NCBI GenBank assembly: GCA_965277055.1
Contig: OZ255703.1
Location: 1,302,001-1,366,000, forward strand
Length of the DNA: 64,000 nt
Source of the DNA: CBDCHC01 sp965277055
GTDB taxonomy: Bacteria > Pseudomonadota > Gammaproteobacteria > PS1 > Pseudothioglobaceae
Direction: 5' to 3'
A program made the translations under genes and the position numbers. The notes under the pieces were generated by a model. That model worked only from the letters and a program-made list of their open reading frames with translations. It did not search any database and was not told the origin of the DNA. Below, piece after piece: positions 6,597 to 14,701 of the stretch. The first letter of the stretch is position 1. The number at the start of each line of letters is the position of its first letter.

Positions 6597-7863
6597 TTAT
6601 TATTTTCTCCATATCAAATATATTTGATGAAAAATTACCAACTACATCAGGAGAATGAGTTGCACAAATTATTTGAGCATTAGGGTTTAATTTTTTAACA
6701 TTTTCTATTAATTTTTCTTGCCATGAGATATGCATAGATAATTCTGGCTCATCAGTAATGTATACGGCAATTTGAGATTGCTGTAATAGTGCCTCTCCCA
6801 AAATGATAACTAATTGTTTTTCACCAGAAGATAAATCATGTACGCTTAACTCTTTTTCACTATCCGTTGTTGCTATAATTTCGTTCAATTGACTAATTTT
6901 AATTGTTTTTCTTTGTAAAAGATTATTCAAAATTTCCACAAAATTACGCTGAGAAGCGAGCATTCTTGATTGGGTATTTAATAACTTATTCCACTCTTCT
7001 ACTACTTTATGACTTCTGTACAAATTACCCAAAATCATCACATCATCCAAGTTAAGACGACCTGTGTCCATCAATTTTTTTCTTGCTTTATCCACCTCAT
7101 TAAAATACGTATCAAGTTTATTTTTTGAGTTATTACTTATTTGAAGTTTTTGGAAAATATCTGTAAGTGCTGTTTTTTCCTTAGCTAAATCAAACGATTC
7201 TATTTCTGTCAATATTGTTGTCTCAGCTTGTTCAGTTATCATAGAGGAAATAATATTTTTTTGAAATTTACTAATTTCATCAGATATGTTTGAAGAAATG
7301 CGTGAAAAATATCTTGAAAGATTTCGATTAAGTTCATCGAGTTTTTGATCAACAGAAGATTCAAAATCATCCTCATCATATCTGGAATGAATCATGTTCG
7401 TTCTATGTATTGTTAGCCATTTAATATTTATTGTAGATTCTAATTTGCGCGAAATTTCAGGATTTAATCTTGTATGTCTTACTCTATGTCGATTAATTCT
7501 AGTTTTGCGTAATAGCTTTCTTCCTTCAATTTCATTAAGGGGGTAATCTATATATTTGTCTGATGCCTTATCTTTGAATCGATAAATAATATTTTCGTAT
7601 AAGGGCTCATCTTGTATTTTTTCAACTTCTATACTAGGTTTTCTTTTGCCCTTAACCTCAGATAAATCTAATCGTATTTTACTAAAAGGCATTTTAACAA
7701 GTGTTTCAACGTCAGCTTGCAAAGCAGAAGCAATGATATTAATAATTGTTGTTTTTCCTGAACCATTCACTCCAATAAAAAGATTAACATACTGAAATAA
7801 TTTAATTTTTATATGACGATTTCCCCAAAAACCCCAAATTTCTACTTTATCAATTCTATTCAT
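6583..7863 (-). CDS. ABC-type AAA ATPase of a PARIS-like anti-phage system (AriA-like)
   Basis: A 426-residue SMC/ABC-like ATPase with all motifs intact. Walker A is GVNGSGKTT (31-39), the ABC signature is LSSGEKQ (344-350), Walker B is IAVYITDEPE (D371, E372), and the switch histidine lies in CATHSPD (H403). The middle (about 150-320) is predicted helical and coiled-coil-like. In PARIS the ATPase forms a scaffold that holds the effector until a phage anti-restriction protein is sensed. It is followed by the overlapping DUF4435 gene, which separates it from Gabija (helicase partner) and Septu (HNH partner). Base composition is more AT-rich than neighbouring housekeeping genes, suggesting acquisition. 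Confidence 0.82.
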   Translation of the reverse strand: MNRIDKVEIWGFWGNRHIKIKLFQYVNLFIGVNGSGKTTIINIIASALQADVETLVKMPFSKIRLDLSEVKGKRKPSIEVEKIQDEPLYENIIYRFKDKASDKYIDYPLNEIEGRKLLRKTRINRHRVRHTRLNPEISRKLESTINIKWLTIHRTNMIHSRYDEDDFESSVDQKLDELNRNLSRYFSRISSNISDEISKFQKNIISSMITEQAETTILTEIESFDLAKEKTALTDIFQKLQISNNSKNKLDTYFNEVDKARKKLMDTGRLNLDDVMILGNLYRSHKVVEEWNKLLNTQSRMLASQRNFVEILNNLLQRKTIKISQLNEIIATTDSEKELSVHDLSSGEKQLVIILGEALLQQSQIAVYITDEPELSMHISWQEKLIENVKKLNPNAQIICATHSPDVVGNFSSNIFDMEKIINESL

Positions 7864-7948
7864 TTACAAACCTTTGTATTACCATAAGAAACACAAAATC
7901 AATTTTTGTGCTAAACTTATTTTAATTCGTAAATTATATAATTGCCAT

Positions 7949-8479
7949 CTAATAATGACTTGAATTTGTAATCCTCCCATTTTTAACGAGTGTTAAAAAT
8001 GGGAGGATTACAATACGATATATAGTATTTTTAATAATCTTTAGGCTCTCTTCTTGATCGATGACTGTACTTTCAAGAAAAGGTATGCCCACTTCTTTTG
8101 TAGGCAGGCTTTCTTCAGATAGGACTAATAAATCACTATTAAGCAGTCCTATATCACCCATGATGCTAACCGCTTCATTATAAGAAATAAAATCAGTATT
8201 AGGAACAATGCCATTTATTGGTTTAATCACTTTAGTTTCTTGATACTCTACTTTTTTAGTATCATCATTATCACTCTTTGGTTGTTCTACATTATCAATT
8301 TGAATACCTTGTTTAACGAAGAATGCCTCGAGCGTTTCTTTAAATTCTAAATCTGGGTCAAATTTACCAGCTTCAAAGTTTGAAAGGTAGGGGCGTGATA
8401 GCCCTGTAGCTTTTGTGATGAAATTTTGCGATAGACCTAGTGATAGTCTATATTCTTTAGCTTGTTTGCTTGTTATCAT
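7949..8479 (-). CDS. XRE-family regulator with a 3' end rewritten by an inverted-repeat insertion
   Basis: Residues 1-60 form an XRE/Cro-C1 helix-turn-helix: YRLSLGLSQNFITKATGLSR, then YLSNFEAGKFDPD. A polar linker follows, then a short domain (about 85-155) that I do not recognise. GGAG lies before the ATG. The last ~21 codons are encoded by, and run just past, a perfect inverted repeat (7967-8012), so the original C-terminus has probably been replaced. The gene ends 86 bases before the AriA-like start on the same strand and may control the defence pair. Whether the hybrid protein still works is unknown. Confidence 0.75.
   Translation of the reverse strand: MITSKQAKEYRLSLGLSQNFITKATGLSRPYLSNFEAGKFDPDLEFKETLEAFFVKQGIQIDNVEQPKSDNDDTKKVEYQETKVIKPINGIVPNTDFISYNEAVSIMGDIGLLNSDLLVLSEESLPTKEVGIPFLESTVIDQEESLKIIKNTIYRIVILPFLTLVKNGRITNSSHY
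7967..8012. mobile_element. 46-bp perfect inverted repeat, candidate minimal MITE with IS-type ends
   Basis: Two 21-base arms (TGTAATCCTCCCATTTTTAAC and its complement) surround a GAGT loop; one more T/A pair extends the stem outside. The first 12 bases of each arm equal the left end of the IS3-family element at 60124, and the next five (ATTTT) resemble its right end. It lies inside the 3' end of the XRE gene. No target duplication is evident. Confidence 0.65.
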
Positions 8480-8643
8480 TGTATTTACTCCGTAATATTA
8501 AAAAATACCTTAATACAGAACCTCATGTATCAAAGTATTTTTGATGTTACGTAATCCTTACGAATTAGTAAATATAGGATAAATGTAAATGGTTGTGATA
8601 GTTGTTTAATGTGTGAAAACATATATAAAACAACGTTTTAAAA

Positions 8644-8719
8644 TGGTGGGTCGTGAGCGATTCGAACGCTCGACCATCGGATTAAAAGTCCGGTGCTCTA
8701 CCAACTGAGCTAACGACCC
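8644..8719 (-). tRNA. tRNA-Lys (anticodon TTT)
   Basis: On the minus strand the acceptor GGGTCGT pairs with ACGACCC. The anticodon loop is CTTTTAA (TTT), the T-arm is GAGCGTTCGAATCGCTC, and CCA is encoded (complement of 8644-8646). It lies 55 bases upstream of the ihfB end and about 165 bases from the start of the XRE gene, so it borders the accessory island. Confidence 0.97.
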
Positions 8720-8774
8720 GAAAAACGTCAGATTATACTGTGAAAGGCTAATCTGGTCAATGATTTTTAGAGAT

Positions 8775-9062
8775 TTAGTCCTTATTATTTACCAGGTATT
8801 TCAGCTCTTTTCCTGGTTTAAAAAACGGCACATCTTTTGCTTCAACGTGCGTTTTTTCACCAGTGCGCGGGTTAATACCAATGCGTGCATCCATGTGTTT
8901 TTTGGTAAATGAGCCAAATCCTCTAATCTCTACGCCATCACCAGAAGTGATGGCAGTAGTGATGTCTTCTAAAATCAAATTCACCGCTTGCATAGAACTA
9001 TTTTTATTAAGCTCTAGTTCTTCGTTGTTTTGGATTTTTTCTATAAGTTGTATTTTTTTCAT
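8775..9062 (-). CDS. ihfB: Integration host factor, beta subunit
   Basis: A 95-residue HU/IHF-family DNA-bending protein. VEIRGFGSF and the minor-groove-intercalating NPRTGEK arm are followed by VPFFKPGKEL, the IhfB pattern. It works as a heterodimer with IhfA on the nucleoid and at sigma-54 promoters and recombination sites. It sits directly downstream of rpsA (five bases between the rpsA stop and the ihfB ATG), the classical cmk-rpsA-ihfB order. The N-terminus differs from E. coli IhfB at several positions, but the order supports the beta assignment over HU. Confidence 0.88.
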   Translation of the reverse strand: MKKIQLIEKIQNNEELELNKNSSMQAVNLILEDITTAITSGDGVEIRGFGSFTKKHMDARIGINPRTGEKTHVEAKDVPFFKPGKELKYLVNNKD

Positions 9063-9067
9063 GAGAC

Positions 9068-10732
9068 TTATTTGGTTACGTCTTTGAATAAATCACCCAT
9101 TGTTGCAGAGCTTTCTTGTGCTTGATTGTTGTAGTTAGAAATTGCTTCTTTTTCTTCAGCAGCATTTTTTGCTTTAATACTGAGTGCAATGCTTCTATTT
9201 TTCTTATCAACGCGAACTACCACAGCTTCTACTTCATCACCAACATTGAAGTGATGTGATGCATCCTCTACCTTGTCTTCAGAAATTTCACTCGCTTTTA
9301 AGTAGCCAGTGACCTCTTCTGCAAGCGTAATAACTGCACCTCTGGCATCAATTTCTGCTATGGTACCTTTTACAATAGCACCTTTTTGGTTTTCATTGGT
9401 CCATGTGCCAAATTCATCATCACTAAGTTGTTTGATACCTAATGAAATACGTTCTTTTTCCGCGTCAACGTTGATTACTACTACTTCAATTTCTTGACCT
9501 TTTTGGTATGTAGAGGCAATTTCTTCACTCGTTGGTTTATCCCATGCAATATCAGCTAAGTGGATAAGCCCGTCAATACCACCTGGGAGTCCTACAAATA
9601 GACCGAAGTCAGTGATTGAGCGAATTGCAACTGTAAGTTTATCACCTTTAGAATGAAGAGCGTCAAATGCTTCCCAAGGGTTTTCATCTGCTTGCTTCAT
9701 ACTGAGAGAAATACGGTGTGCTTTCTCATCAATATCTAAAATAACTACATCTACTTTTTGTCCGAGTTTTACCAGTTTAGCAGCTCTTGCATTAGCATTT
9801 GTCCAATCAAGCTCGCTCGTATGAACAAGACCTTCTACGCCTTCTTCAATCTTCACAAATGCACCATAGTCAGTAATATTACTCACTTCACCAGATACTT
9901 TCTTGCCAATTGGTAAGCGAGACGCTAAGTCATCCCATGGGCTAGCAGTCATTTGTTTTAAGCCTAATGAAACACGCATTTTTTCTTTGTCAAAGCTTAG
10001 TACTTTAACAGTTAATGTTTCGCCAATAGTCAGACGCTCAGAAGGATGATTCACTCTATCCCATGCAATGTCTGAGTTATGTAGGAGGCCATCCACACCA
10101 CCTAAGTCAACAAATGCACCATAGTCAGCAAGATTTTTCACGATACCTTTAATTTCACCACCTACTTCAAGTGAGTCTACTAATGCTTCACGGTCAGCTG
10201 CATTTGCTTCTTGGAGTACTGCTTTTCTGGATACTACAATATTATTACGTGCTTTATCCATTTTGATGACAATGAACTCCGCTTCTTGATTCTCAAGATA
10301 CGTAAAGTCACTTACTGGGCGTACATCAATGAGTGAACCCGGTAAAAATGCTTTAACTACACCGATAGATACTGCAAGACCACCCTTGATGCTACCACCG
10401 ATGATACCAGTAACAATAGTTTTGTTCTCCATCGCAAGAGTAAGCTCTTGCCATTTTTTCGTATGTTGGGCTTTTTCGTATGAAATAAGTGTATGTCCGA
10501 GACCGTTATCTATAGATTCTAGTTCTACTTCTACAATATCACCTTCATTAATACTCAGCTCGCCATTTGCATCTTTAAATTGATTAATATCTACAAAGCC
10601 TTCTGATTTGAGACCTACGTTGATAACTATTTTTTCTCTTCCGATTTGAACTACGGAACCAGGAATAATGCTTCCGACTTTAACTTGCTGTTCTTCACTA
10701 TTTTCGAAGAGTTCGCTGAATGTTTCTGACAT
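9068..10732 (-). CDS. rpsA: 30S ribosomal protein S1
   Basis: 554 residues with six S1/OB-fold repeats, the normal count for proteobacterial S1. The later repeats show the IKxxxDYGAFVxxxGxxGLxHxS pattern clearly, for example LADYGAFVDLGGVDGLLHNS near 205 and ITDYGAFVKIEEGVEGLVHT near 290. It delivers mRNA to the 30S subunit. It lies between cmk and ihfB in the conserved cluster. The first two repeats (30S binding) are shorter and more diverged, as usual. Confidence 0.97.
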   Translation of the reverse strand: MSETFSELFENSEEQQVKVGSIIPGSVVQIGREKIVINVGLKSEGFVDINQFKDANGELSINEGDIVEVELESIDNGLGHTLISYEKAQHTKKWQELTLAMENKTIVTGIIGGSIKGGLAVSIGVVKAFLPGSLIDVRPVSDFTYLENQEAEFIVIKMDKARNNIVVSRKAVLQEANAADREALVDSLEVGGEIKGIVKNLADYGAFVDLGGVDGLLHNSDIAWDRVNHPSERLTIGETLTVKVLSFDKEKMRVSLGLKQMTASPWDDLASRLPIGKKVSGEVSNITDYGAFVKIEEGVEGLVHTSELDWTNANARAAKLVKLGQKVDVVILDIDEKAHRISLSMKQADENPWEAFDALHSKGDKLTVAIRSITDFGLFVGLPGGIDGLIHLADIAWDKPTSEEIASTYQKGQEIEVVVINVDAEKERISLGIKQLSDDEFGTWTNENQKGAIVKGTIAEIDARGAVITLAEEVTGYLKASEISEDKVEDASHHFNVGDEVEAVVVRVDKKNRSIALSIKAKNAAEEKEAISNYNNQAQESSATMGDLFKDVTK

Positions 10733-10833
10733 ATTTTATTGTATACAAAGCCATAATTTAACACGGTAGTACTAAGTAGTGAACAGATTCACCTGACTTA
10801 GTATTCATTATGGGAAAATTTAAAAATACAAGA

Positions 10834-11496
10834 TTACCGAGGCTCTTGCATGTATCCTAGAATACGCGATACCACTTCATTCAAAGTCATCTCAGTATTA
10901 TCAATGATGAGTGCATCTTTGGCTGGTATGGTATTGTTTTTATCCCGCTCATCTCTTTGCTTTATCTGAGAGAGTATCACAGAGTAAATCTTTTCAATTT
11001 TACCTGAGTCTATATTAGGGTGCAACTGTTTTACGCGTCTCATAGCTCTGGTCTCACTACTCGCAGTTAAAAAGATTTTATATTGTGCTTCGGGAAATAT
11101 ACGCGTACCCATATCTCGCCCATCAGCAACCAATCCTTTAGGTGAAATAAAGCTACGTTGTTTTGCTTTTAGTGCAGTGCGAATATATGAAATACTCGCA
11201 ATTTTAGAAGTGAGAGTGGCAATTTCTTCAGTACGCACTTGAGTAGTGATATCTTGGTTATTTAGCAAAATGCAGCCATCAGCAAAATCAATATCTAGTG
11301 ATTCAATATGAGCCATGATTACCGATTTATCACCAAGTTGTGACATTAAATCAGCACATTGTAGTGAATAAGCAATACTGCGATAAATTGCTCCCGAATC
11401 AAGGAGGTTCCAGCCTAGAGTTTGGGCAATATGGCTACTGGTAGAGCCTTTACCAACCCCACTTACGCCATCAATGGTGAGAATAGGTGAGGAAAT
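10834..11496 (-). CDS. cmk: Cytidylate kinase, apparently starting at ATT
   Basis: Phosphorylates CMP and dCMP using ATP in the cytoplasm. The P-loop TIDGVSGVGKGS and the following LLDSGAIYR are encoded upstream of the first in-frame ATG (11346), so the true protein must start earlier. Between the in-frame TAA at 11509-11511 and the P-loop there is no ATG, GTG or TTG. ATT codons at 11499, 11496 and 11484 are the only plausible initiators, and 11496 is spaced six bases after AAAGAGAG. This gives ~220 residues, close to E. coli Cmk (227). VADGRDMGTRIFP matches the substrate-binding region. The gene begins at the dksA stop. Confidence 0.85.
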   Translation of the reverse strand: MSSPILTIDGVSGVGKGSTSSHIAQTLGWNLLDSGAIYRSIAYSLQCADLMSQLGDKSVIMAHIESLDIDFADGCILLNNQDITTQVRTEEIATLTSKIASISYIRTALKAKQRSFISPKGLVADGRDMGTRIFPEAQYKIFLTASSETRAMRRVKQLHPNIDSGKIEKIYSVILSQIKQRDERDKNNTIPAKDALIIDNTEMTLNEVVSRILGYMQEPR

Positions 11497-11498
11497 AA

Positions 11499-11930
11499 TT
11501 AACTCTCTTTACGCTCGGAAATTGTCTTGCAGTCAATACATTCTGTTGCAGTTGGGCGGGCATCGAGGCGGTTAACACCAATTTCTGCACCACAGGTTTG
11601 GCAGTAGCCATAGTCACCTGTTTCGATTTCATATAAACTTTTATCAATTTTTGCGATTAACTTACGTTCTCTATCACGGGTGCGTAATTCAAGTGCAAAT
11701 TCTTCTTCAAGCGTAGCACGGTCATTAATATCTGCTACGTGATTATCATTTTCTTTGATGGTGCCAATAGTATGCTGTGCTTCATTAATAAGCTGCTCTT
11801 TCCAAGCGTAGAGCTTGGCTTTAAAGTGCTCTAGTTGCTCGGCATTCATGTATTCTTCACCAGTCTTTGGATGGTATTTTTGGTCGATTATTGCTTCGAT
11901 TTCTGCTGTATCCATAATAGAAATATCCAT
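11499..11930 (-). CDS. dksA: RNA polymerase-binding transcription factor DksA
   Basis: 143 residues, close to E. coli DksA (151). A long coiled coil (about 33-105) carries at its tip ADINDRA, matching the DxxDxA motif that reaches into the polymerase secondary channel. A four-cysteine zinc finger follows (C110, C113, C131, C134). It mediates ppGpp-dependent stringent control of rRNA and amino-acid promoters. Its stop codon abuts the start of cmk, so dksA-cmk-rpsA-ihfB may be co-transcribed, an arrangement worth noting because it links the stringent regulator to rpsA. The start could be the second Met (MDTAEIEAI). Confidence 0.95.
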   Translation of the reverse strand: MDISIMDTAEIEAIIDQKYHPKTGEEYMNAEQLEHFKAKLYAWKEQLINEAQHTIGTIKENDNHVADINDRATLEEEFALELRTRDRERKLIAKIDKSLYEIETGDYGYCQTCGAEIGVNRLDARPTATECIDCKTISERKES

Positions 11931-12004
11931 AATAGAGGATGTAAAAATGCAAGTGATTTTACTAATTTATATTAAAATTGCAAATTTTTATTTTCCCTAA
12001 TGTT

Positions 12005-12781
12005 ATGAGTTTACAAGCCTTAATTTTTGATGTGGACGGCACGTTAGCAAACACCGAACGAGACGCGCATTTAGCCGCATTTAACCAAGCATTTGCAACT
12101 ATTGGGCTTGATTGGCATTGGTCAAATGAACTCTATCATGAGTTATTAAAAGTCACTGGTGGCAAAGAGCGGATAAAGCACTACATTACTGATTATCTAG
12201 AGGAATTTGATGTCACACCTTATGCAGAAAATGTGGGGGAATTTGCCAAAATAGTTCATGCTATAAAAACAGAAAATTTTATTTCTATTATTTCTGCTGG
12301 TGACTTACCACTTAGAACCGGGGTTGAGCGTCTCTTGAGAGAAGCAAAGTCTGCTGGGCTTAAGTTAGCTATTGCTACTACCACAACGCCTGCTAATGTT
12401 GATGCAATTATTACTCACTCTATCGGTAAGCAGTGGTTAGATCATTTTGAAATCATTGCAGCAGGAGACATGGTGCCCAATAAAAAACCAGCGGGAGATA
12501 TTTACACTCTTGCATTAGAGCATATGGGACTGGAACCAGAGGAAGCACTTGCGTTTGAAGATAGTCAAAATGGTATTCATGCTGCTACTGATGCTGGATT
12601 AAAATCTATTATTACTGTTAATAGTTACACTGCAACTCATTCATTTGATGATGCATTAGTCGTACTCAGCGACCTTGGGGAGCCTAATCATGCGTTTACT
12701 GTGTTAGCAGGAACACCGACTGAACATACATATGTAAATGTAGCATATTTACAGGAACTACATCAAAACTATTATGGATAA
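12005..12781 (+). CDS. cbbY: CbbY-type HAD phosphatase
   Basis: 258 residues from the Met at 12005; an earlier in-frame ATG at 11978 adds an unlikely MQIFIFPNV. HAD motif I is FDVDGTLANTERD, motif II is ATTTTP, motif III is the Lys in PNKKPAGDIY, and motif IV is FEDSQNG. The cap sequence GLDWHWSNELYHELLKVTGGKERI is characteristic of CbbY. In autotrophs CbbY removes xylulose-1,5-bisphosphate, a Rubisco inhibitor, which hints at a Calvin cycle here. The 3' end overlaps ilvA by eight bases. Related generic sugar-phosphate phosphatases are the main alternative. Confidence 0.78.
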   Translation: MSLQALIFDVDGTLANTERDAHLAAFNQAFATIGLDWHWSNELYHELLKVTGGKERIKHYITDYLEEFDVTPYAENVGEFAKIVHAIKTENFISIISAGDLPLRTGVERLLREAKSAGLKLAIATTTTPANVDAIITHSIGKQWLDHFEIIAAGDMVPNKKPAGDIYTLALEHMGLEPEEALAFEDSQNGIHAATDAGLKSIITVNSYTATHSFDDALVVLSDLGEPNHAFTVLAGTPTEHTYVNVAYLQELHQNYYG

Positions 12782-14282
12782 ACGTATCGCACAGATTGTT
12801 AAAAGTACCAATGCATCACCAGTATATGAAGTATGCACACCTACCAGAATCTTAACTCTGGCTGAGCTGTCACAAAAATTAGACAATACTATTTACCTCA
12901 AACGAGAAGATGAAACCTCAGTAAAGTCGTTTAAGATTCGTGGCGCCTATCATAAGATTCGCTCTCTTAAACCTGAAGTTATGCAACGAGGAATTATTTG
13001 TGCATCAGCTGGCAATCATGCTCAAGGTGTAGCGATTTCTGCTCGGGAGTTAGGCATTCCAGCAACTGTGGTGATGACACATAATGCTCCTGATATTAAA
13101 GTAGCAGCAGTGAAAAATTTAGGGGCAAATGTAATTTTGCATGGAGAGATATTTGATGAGGCGAATGCATTTGCTTTAGAATATGCAAAGCAACATCAGT
13201 TAAGTTTTATTCCTCCTTATGATGATGAAGCAGTTATTGCAGGGCAGGGTACAGTAGGTAAAGAATTACTTGAGCAACTAGATACTATAGATGCGGTATT
13301 TTTATGTGTGGGTGGTGGCGGACTCATTAGCGGAGTTGCGAGCTATCTCAAGACGTACAAGCCAGAAATAAAAATTATTAGCGTAGAGCCAGAAGACTCA
13401 GCAACCTTGCACACCTCATTAGCCCAACAAAAACGGGTTATATTAGAAGAAGTAGGTACCTTCGCTGATGGGGTAGCAGTAAAGCAGTTAGGTGTGATTC
13501 CTTTTGAATTATTACAACAAGGGTTGGTTGATGAAACCATTACCGTAACCAATGATGAAATTTGTGCGGCTATTAAAGATATTTATAACGATACCAGAGC
13601 TATTGCAGAACCTGCGGGTGCACTAGGTATTGCTGGCATAAAAAAATACACTCACGAACATAATGTTCATAATCAACACTTGGTGGCATTATTGTCAGGT
13701 GGAAATGTGAATTTTGACAGATTGCGTTATATTTCTGAGCGTGCAGATATTGGTGAAAAAAGTGAAGCTATTTTTGCTGCGACCATCGACGAACGTCCAG
13801 GGAGTTTTTTAGAGTTTTGCTCCTTACTGAGTGGATATAGTGTGACTGAGTTTAATTACCGCTATAGTTCAAATAGTAGTGCACGAATATTTGTAGGAGT
13901 AGGGCTTAAAGAGGGTGAAACTCAGAAGCAGGCTATTTTAACGAAACTTTCTGCTCAATTTGCTGTAATAGATTTAAGTGAAAATGCTATTGCTAAAACC
14001 CATATTCGCTATATGGTTGGTGGCAAAGCAGAAACAGGGAGTGAACTTTTATATCGCTTTGAATTTCCTGAACGCAAAGGAGCACTCTTGAAGTTTTTAC
14101 AAGCTATTAGTGGTCAGTTTAATATATCGCTTTTTCATTATCGCAACCATGGGAGTGCGTATGGCAGAGTATTAGTGGGCTTTCAAACGAGTGAGCAAGA
14201 GACACTTGAATCAGTGCTTAGTGAGATTGGTTATATTTTTCATAATGAAACGGATAATATTGCTTATCAATATTTTTTGTAA
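12774..14282 (+). CDS. ilvA: Threonine deaminase (threonine ammonia-lyase), biosynthetic
   Basis: Converts threonine to 2-oxobutanoate, the first step of isoleucine synthesis. The PLP lysine lies in SVKSFKIRGAYHK (about residue 54), the glycine loop is VGGGGLISG, and SAGNHAQGV is the substrate loop. The 502-residue length includes two C-terminal ACT-like domains (about 325-502; the second opens ELLYRFEFPERKGALLKFL). These mark the isoleucine-inhibited biosynthetic form rather than catabolic TdcB. It overlaps cbbY by eight bases and is followed by a GNAT gene, with lysC and ilvE beyond, an amino-acid cluster. Confidence 0.96.
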   Translation: MDKRIAQIVKSTNASPVYEVCTPTRILTLAELSQKLDNTIYLKREDETSVKSFKIRGAYHKIRSLKPEVMQRGIICASAGNHAQGVAISARELGIPATVVMTHNAPDIKVAAVKNLGANVILHGEIFDEANAFALEYAKQHQLSFIPPYDDEAVIAGQGTVGKELLEQLDTIDAVFLCVGGGGLISGVASYLKTYKPEIKIISVEPEDSATLHTSLAQQKRVILEEVGTFADGVAVKQLGVIPFELLQQGLVDETITVTNDEICAAIKDIYNDTRAIAEPAGALGIAGIKKYTHEHNVHNQHLVALLSGGNVNFDRLRYISERADIGEKSEAIFAATIDERPGSFLEFCSLLSGYSVTEFNYRYSSNSSARIFVGVGLKEGETQKQAILTKLSAQFAVIDLSENAIAKTHIRYMVGGKAETGSELLYRFEFPERKGALLKFLQAISGQFNISLFHYRNHGSAYGRVLVGFQTSEQETLESVLSEIGYIFHNETDNIAYQYFL

Positions 14283-14284
14283 TC

Positions 14285-14695
14285 TTGCAGTCTGAATTTT
14301 CTACTCATGTATACACGCCCGAGCATGCAGCGCTAGCCTATGGGTTAGACTTAGAGCATGATGCTTATGCATGGAGTCTACTCAACTATCAAACCAGTAC
14401 TCATGGCTACGTAGTGTATGACCAAAATACTCTTGTAGGGGTGTTAATATTTGCCGTAACAGAGGGTGCAGAAGTATTGCGCCTATGTGTGCACCGTTCT
14501 TACCGCAGACAAGGAATTGCTTCTCACCTACTACAAAAAGTATGTAATGAATATAAGCAAGTAGTATTAGAGGTAAGAAGTGATAATACCGAGGCTATAG
14601 CTCTGTATTTTTCTCTAGGTTTTGGCGAAATTGGTGAACGCAAACACTATTATTCTGACCGCACCAATGCTAAAATAATGCAATTTCAGGTGTAA
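14285..14695 (+). CDS. rimI: GNAT acetyltransferase, RimI-like
   Basis: 136 residues with a TTG start three bases after the ilvA stop. The acetyl-CoA signature is readable as LCVHRSYRRQGIASHLLQ (Q/RxxGxG/A form), followed by LEVRSDNTEAIALYFSLGFGEIGERKHYY. The EVRSDNTEAIALY block is typical of RimI, the acetylase of ribosomal protein S18. The N-terminal third is weakly conserved, so another protein N-acetyltransferase is possible. It lies between ilvA and lysC, seven bases from lysC. Confidence 0.75.
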   Translation: MQSEFSTHVYTPEHAALAYGLDLEHDAYAWSLLNYQTSTHGYVVYDQNTLVGVLIFAVTEGAEVLRLCVHRSYRRQGIASHLLQKVCNEYKQVVLEVRSDNTEAIALYFSLGFGEIGERKHYYSDRTNAKIMQFQV

Positions 14696-14701
14696 CTATT
14701 A

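Noticed and set aside
5679..7863. Gabija, Septu or OLD system
   Set aside because: Gabija needs a fused ATPase-Toprim protein with a UvrD helicase, Septu pairs the ATPase with an HNH nuclease, and OLD is one fused protein. Here the ATPase and the DUF4435 protein are separate and overlapping, which fits PARIS better.
10834..11346. cmk as a truncated pseudogene starting at the ATG 11346
   Set aside because: The upstream in-frame bases encode a perfect P-loop and LLDSGAIYR, so the gene is intact apart from its start codon.
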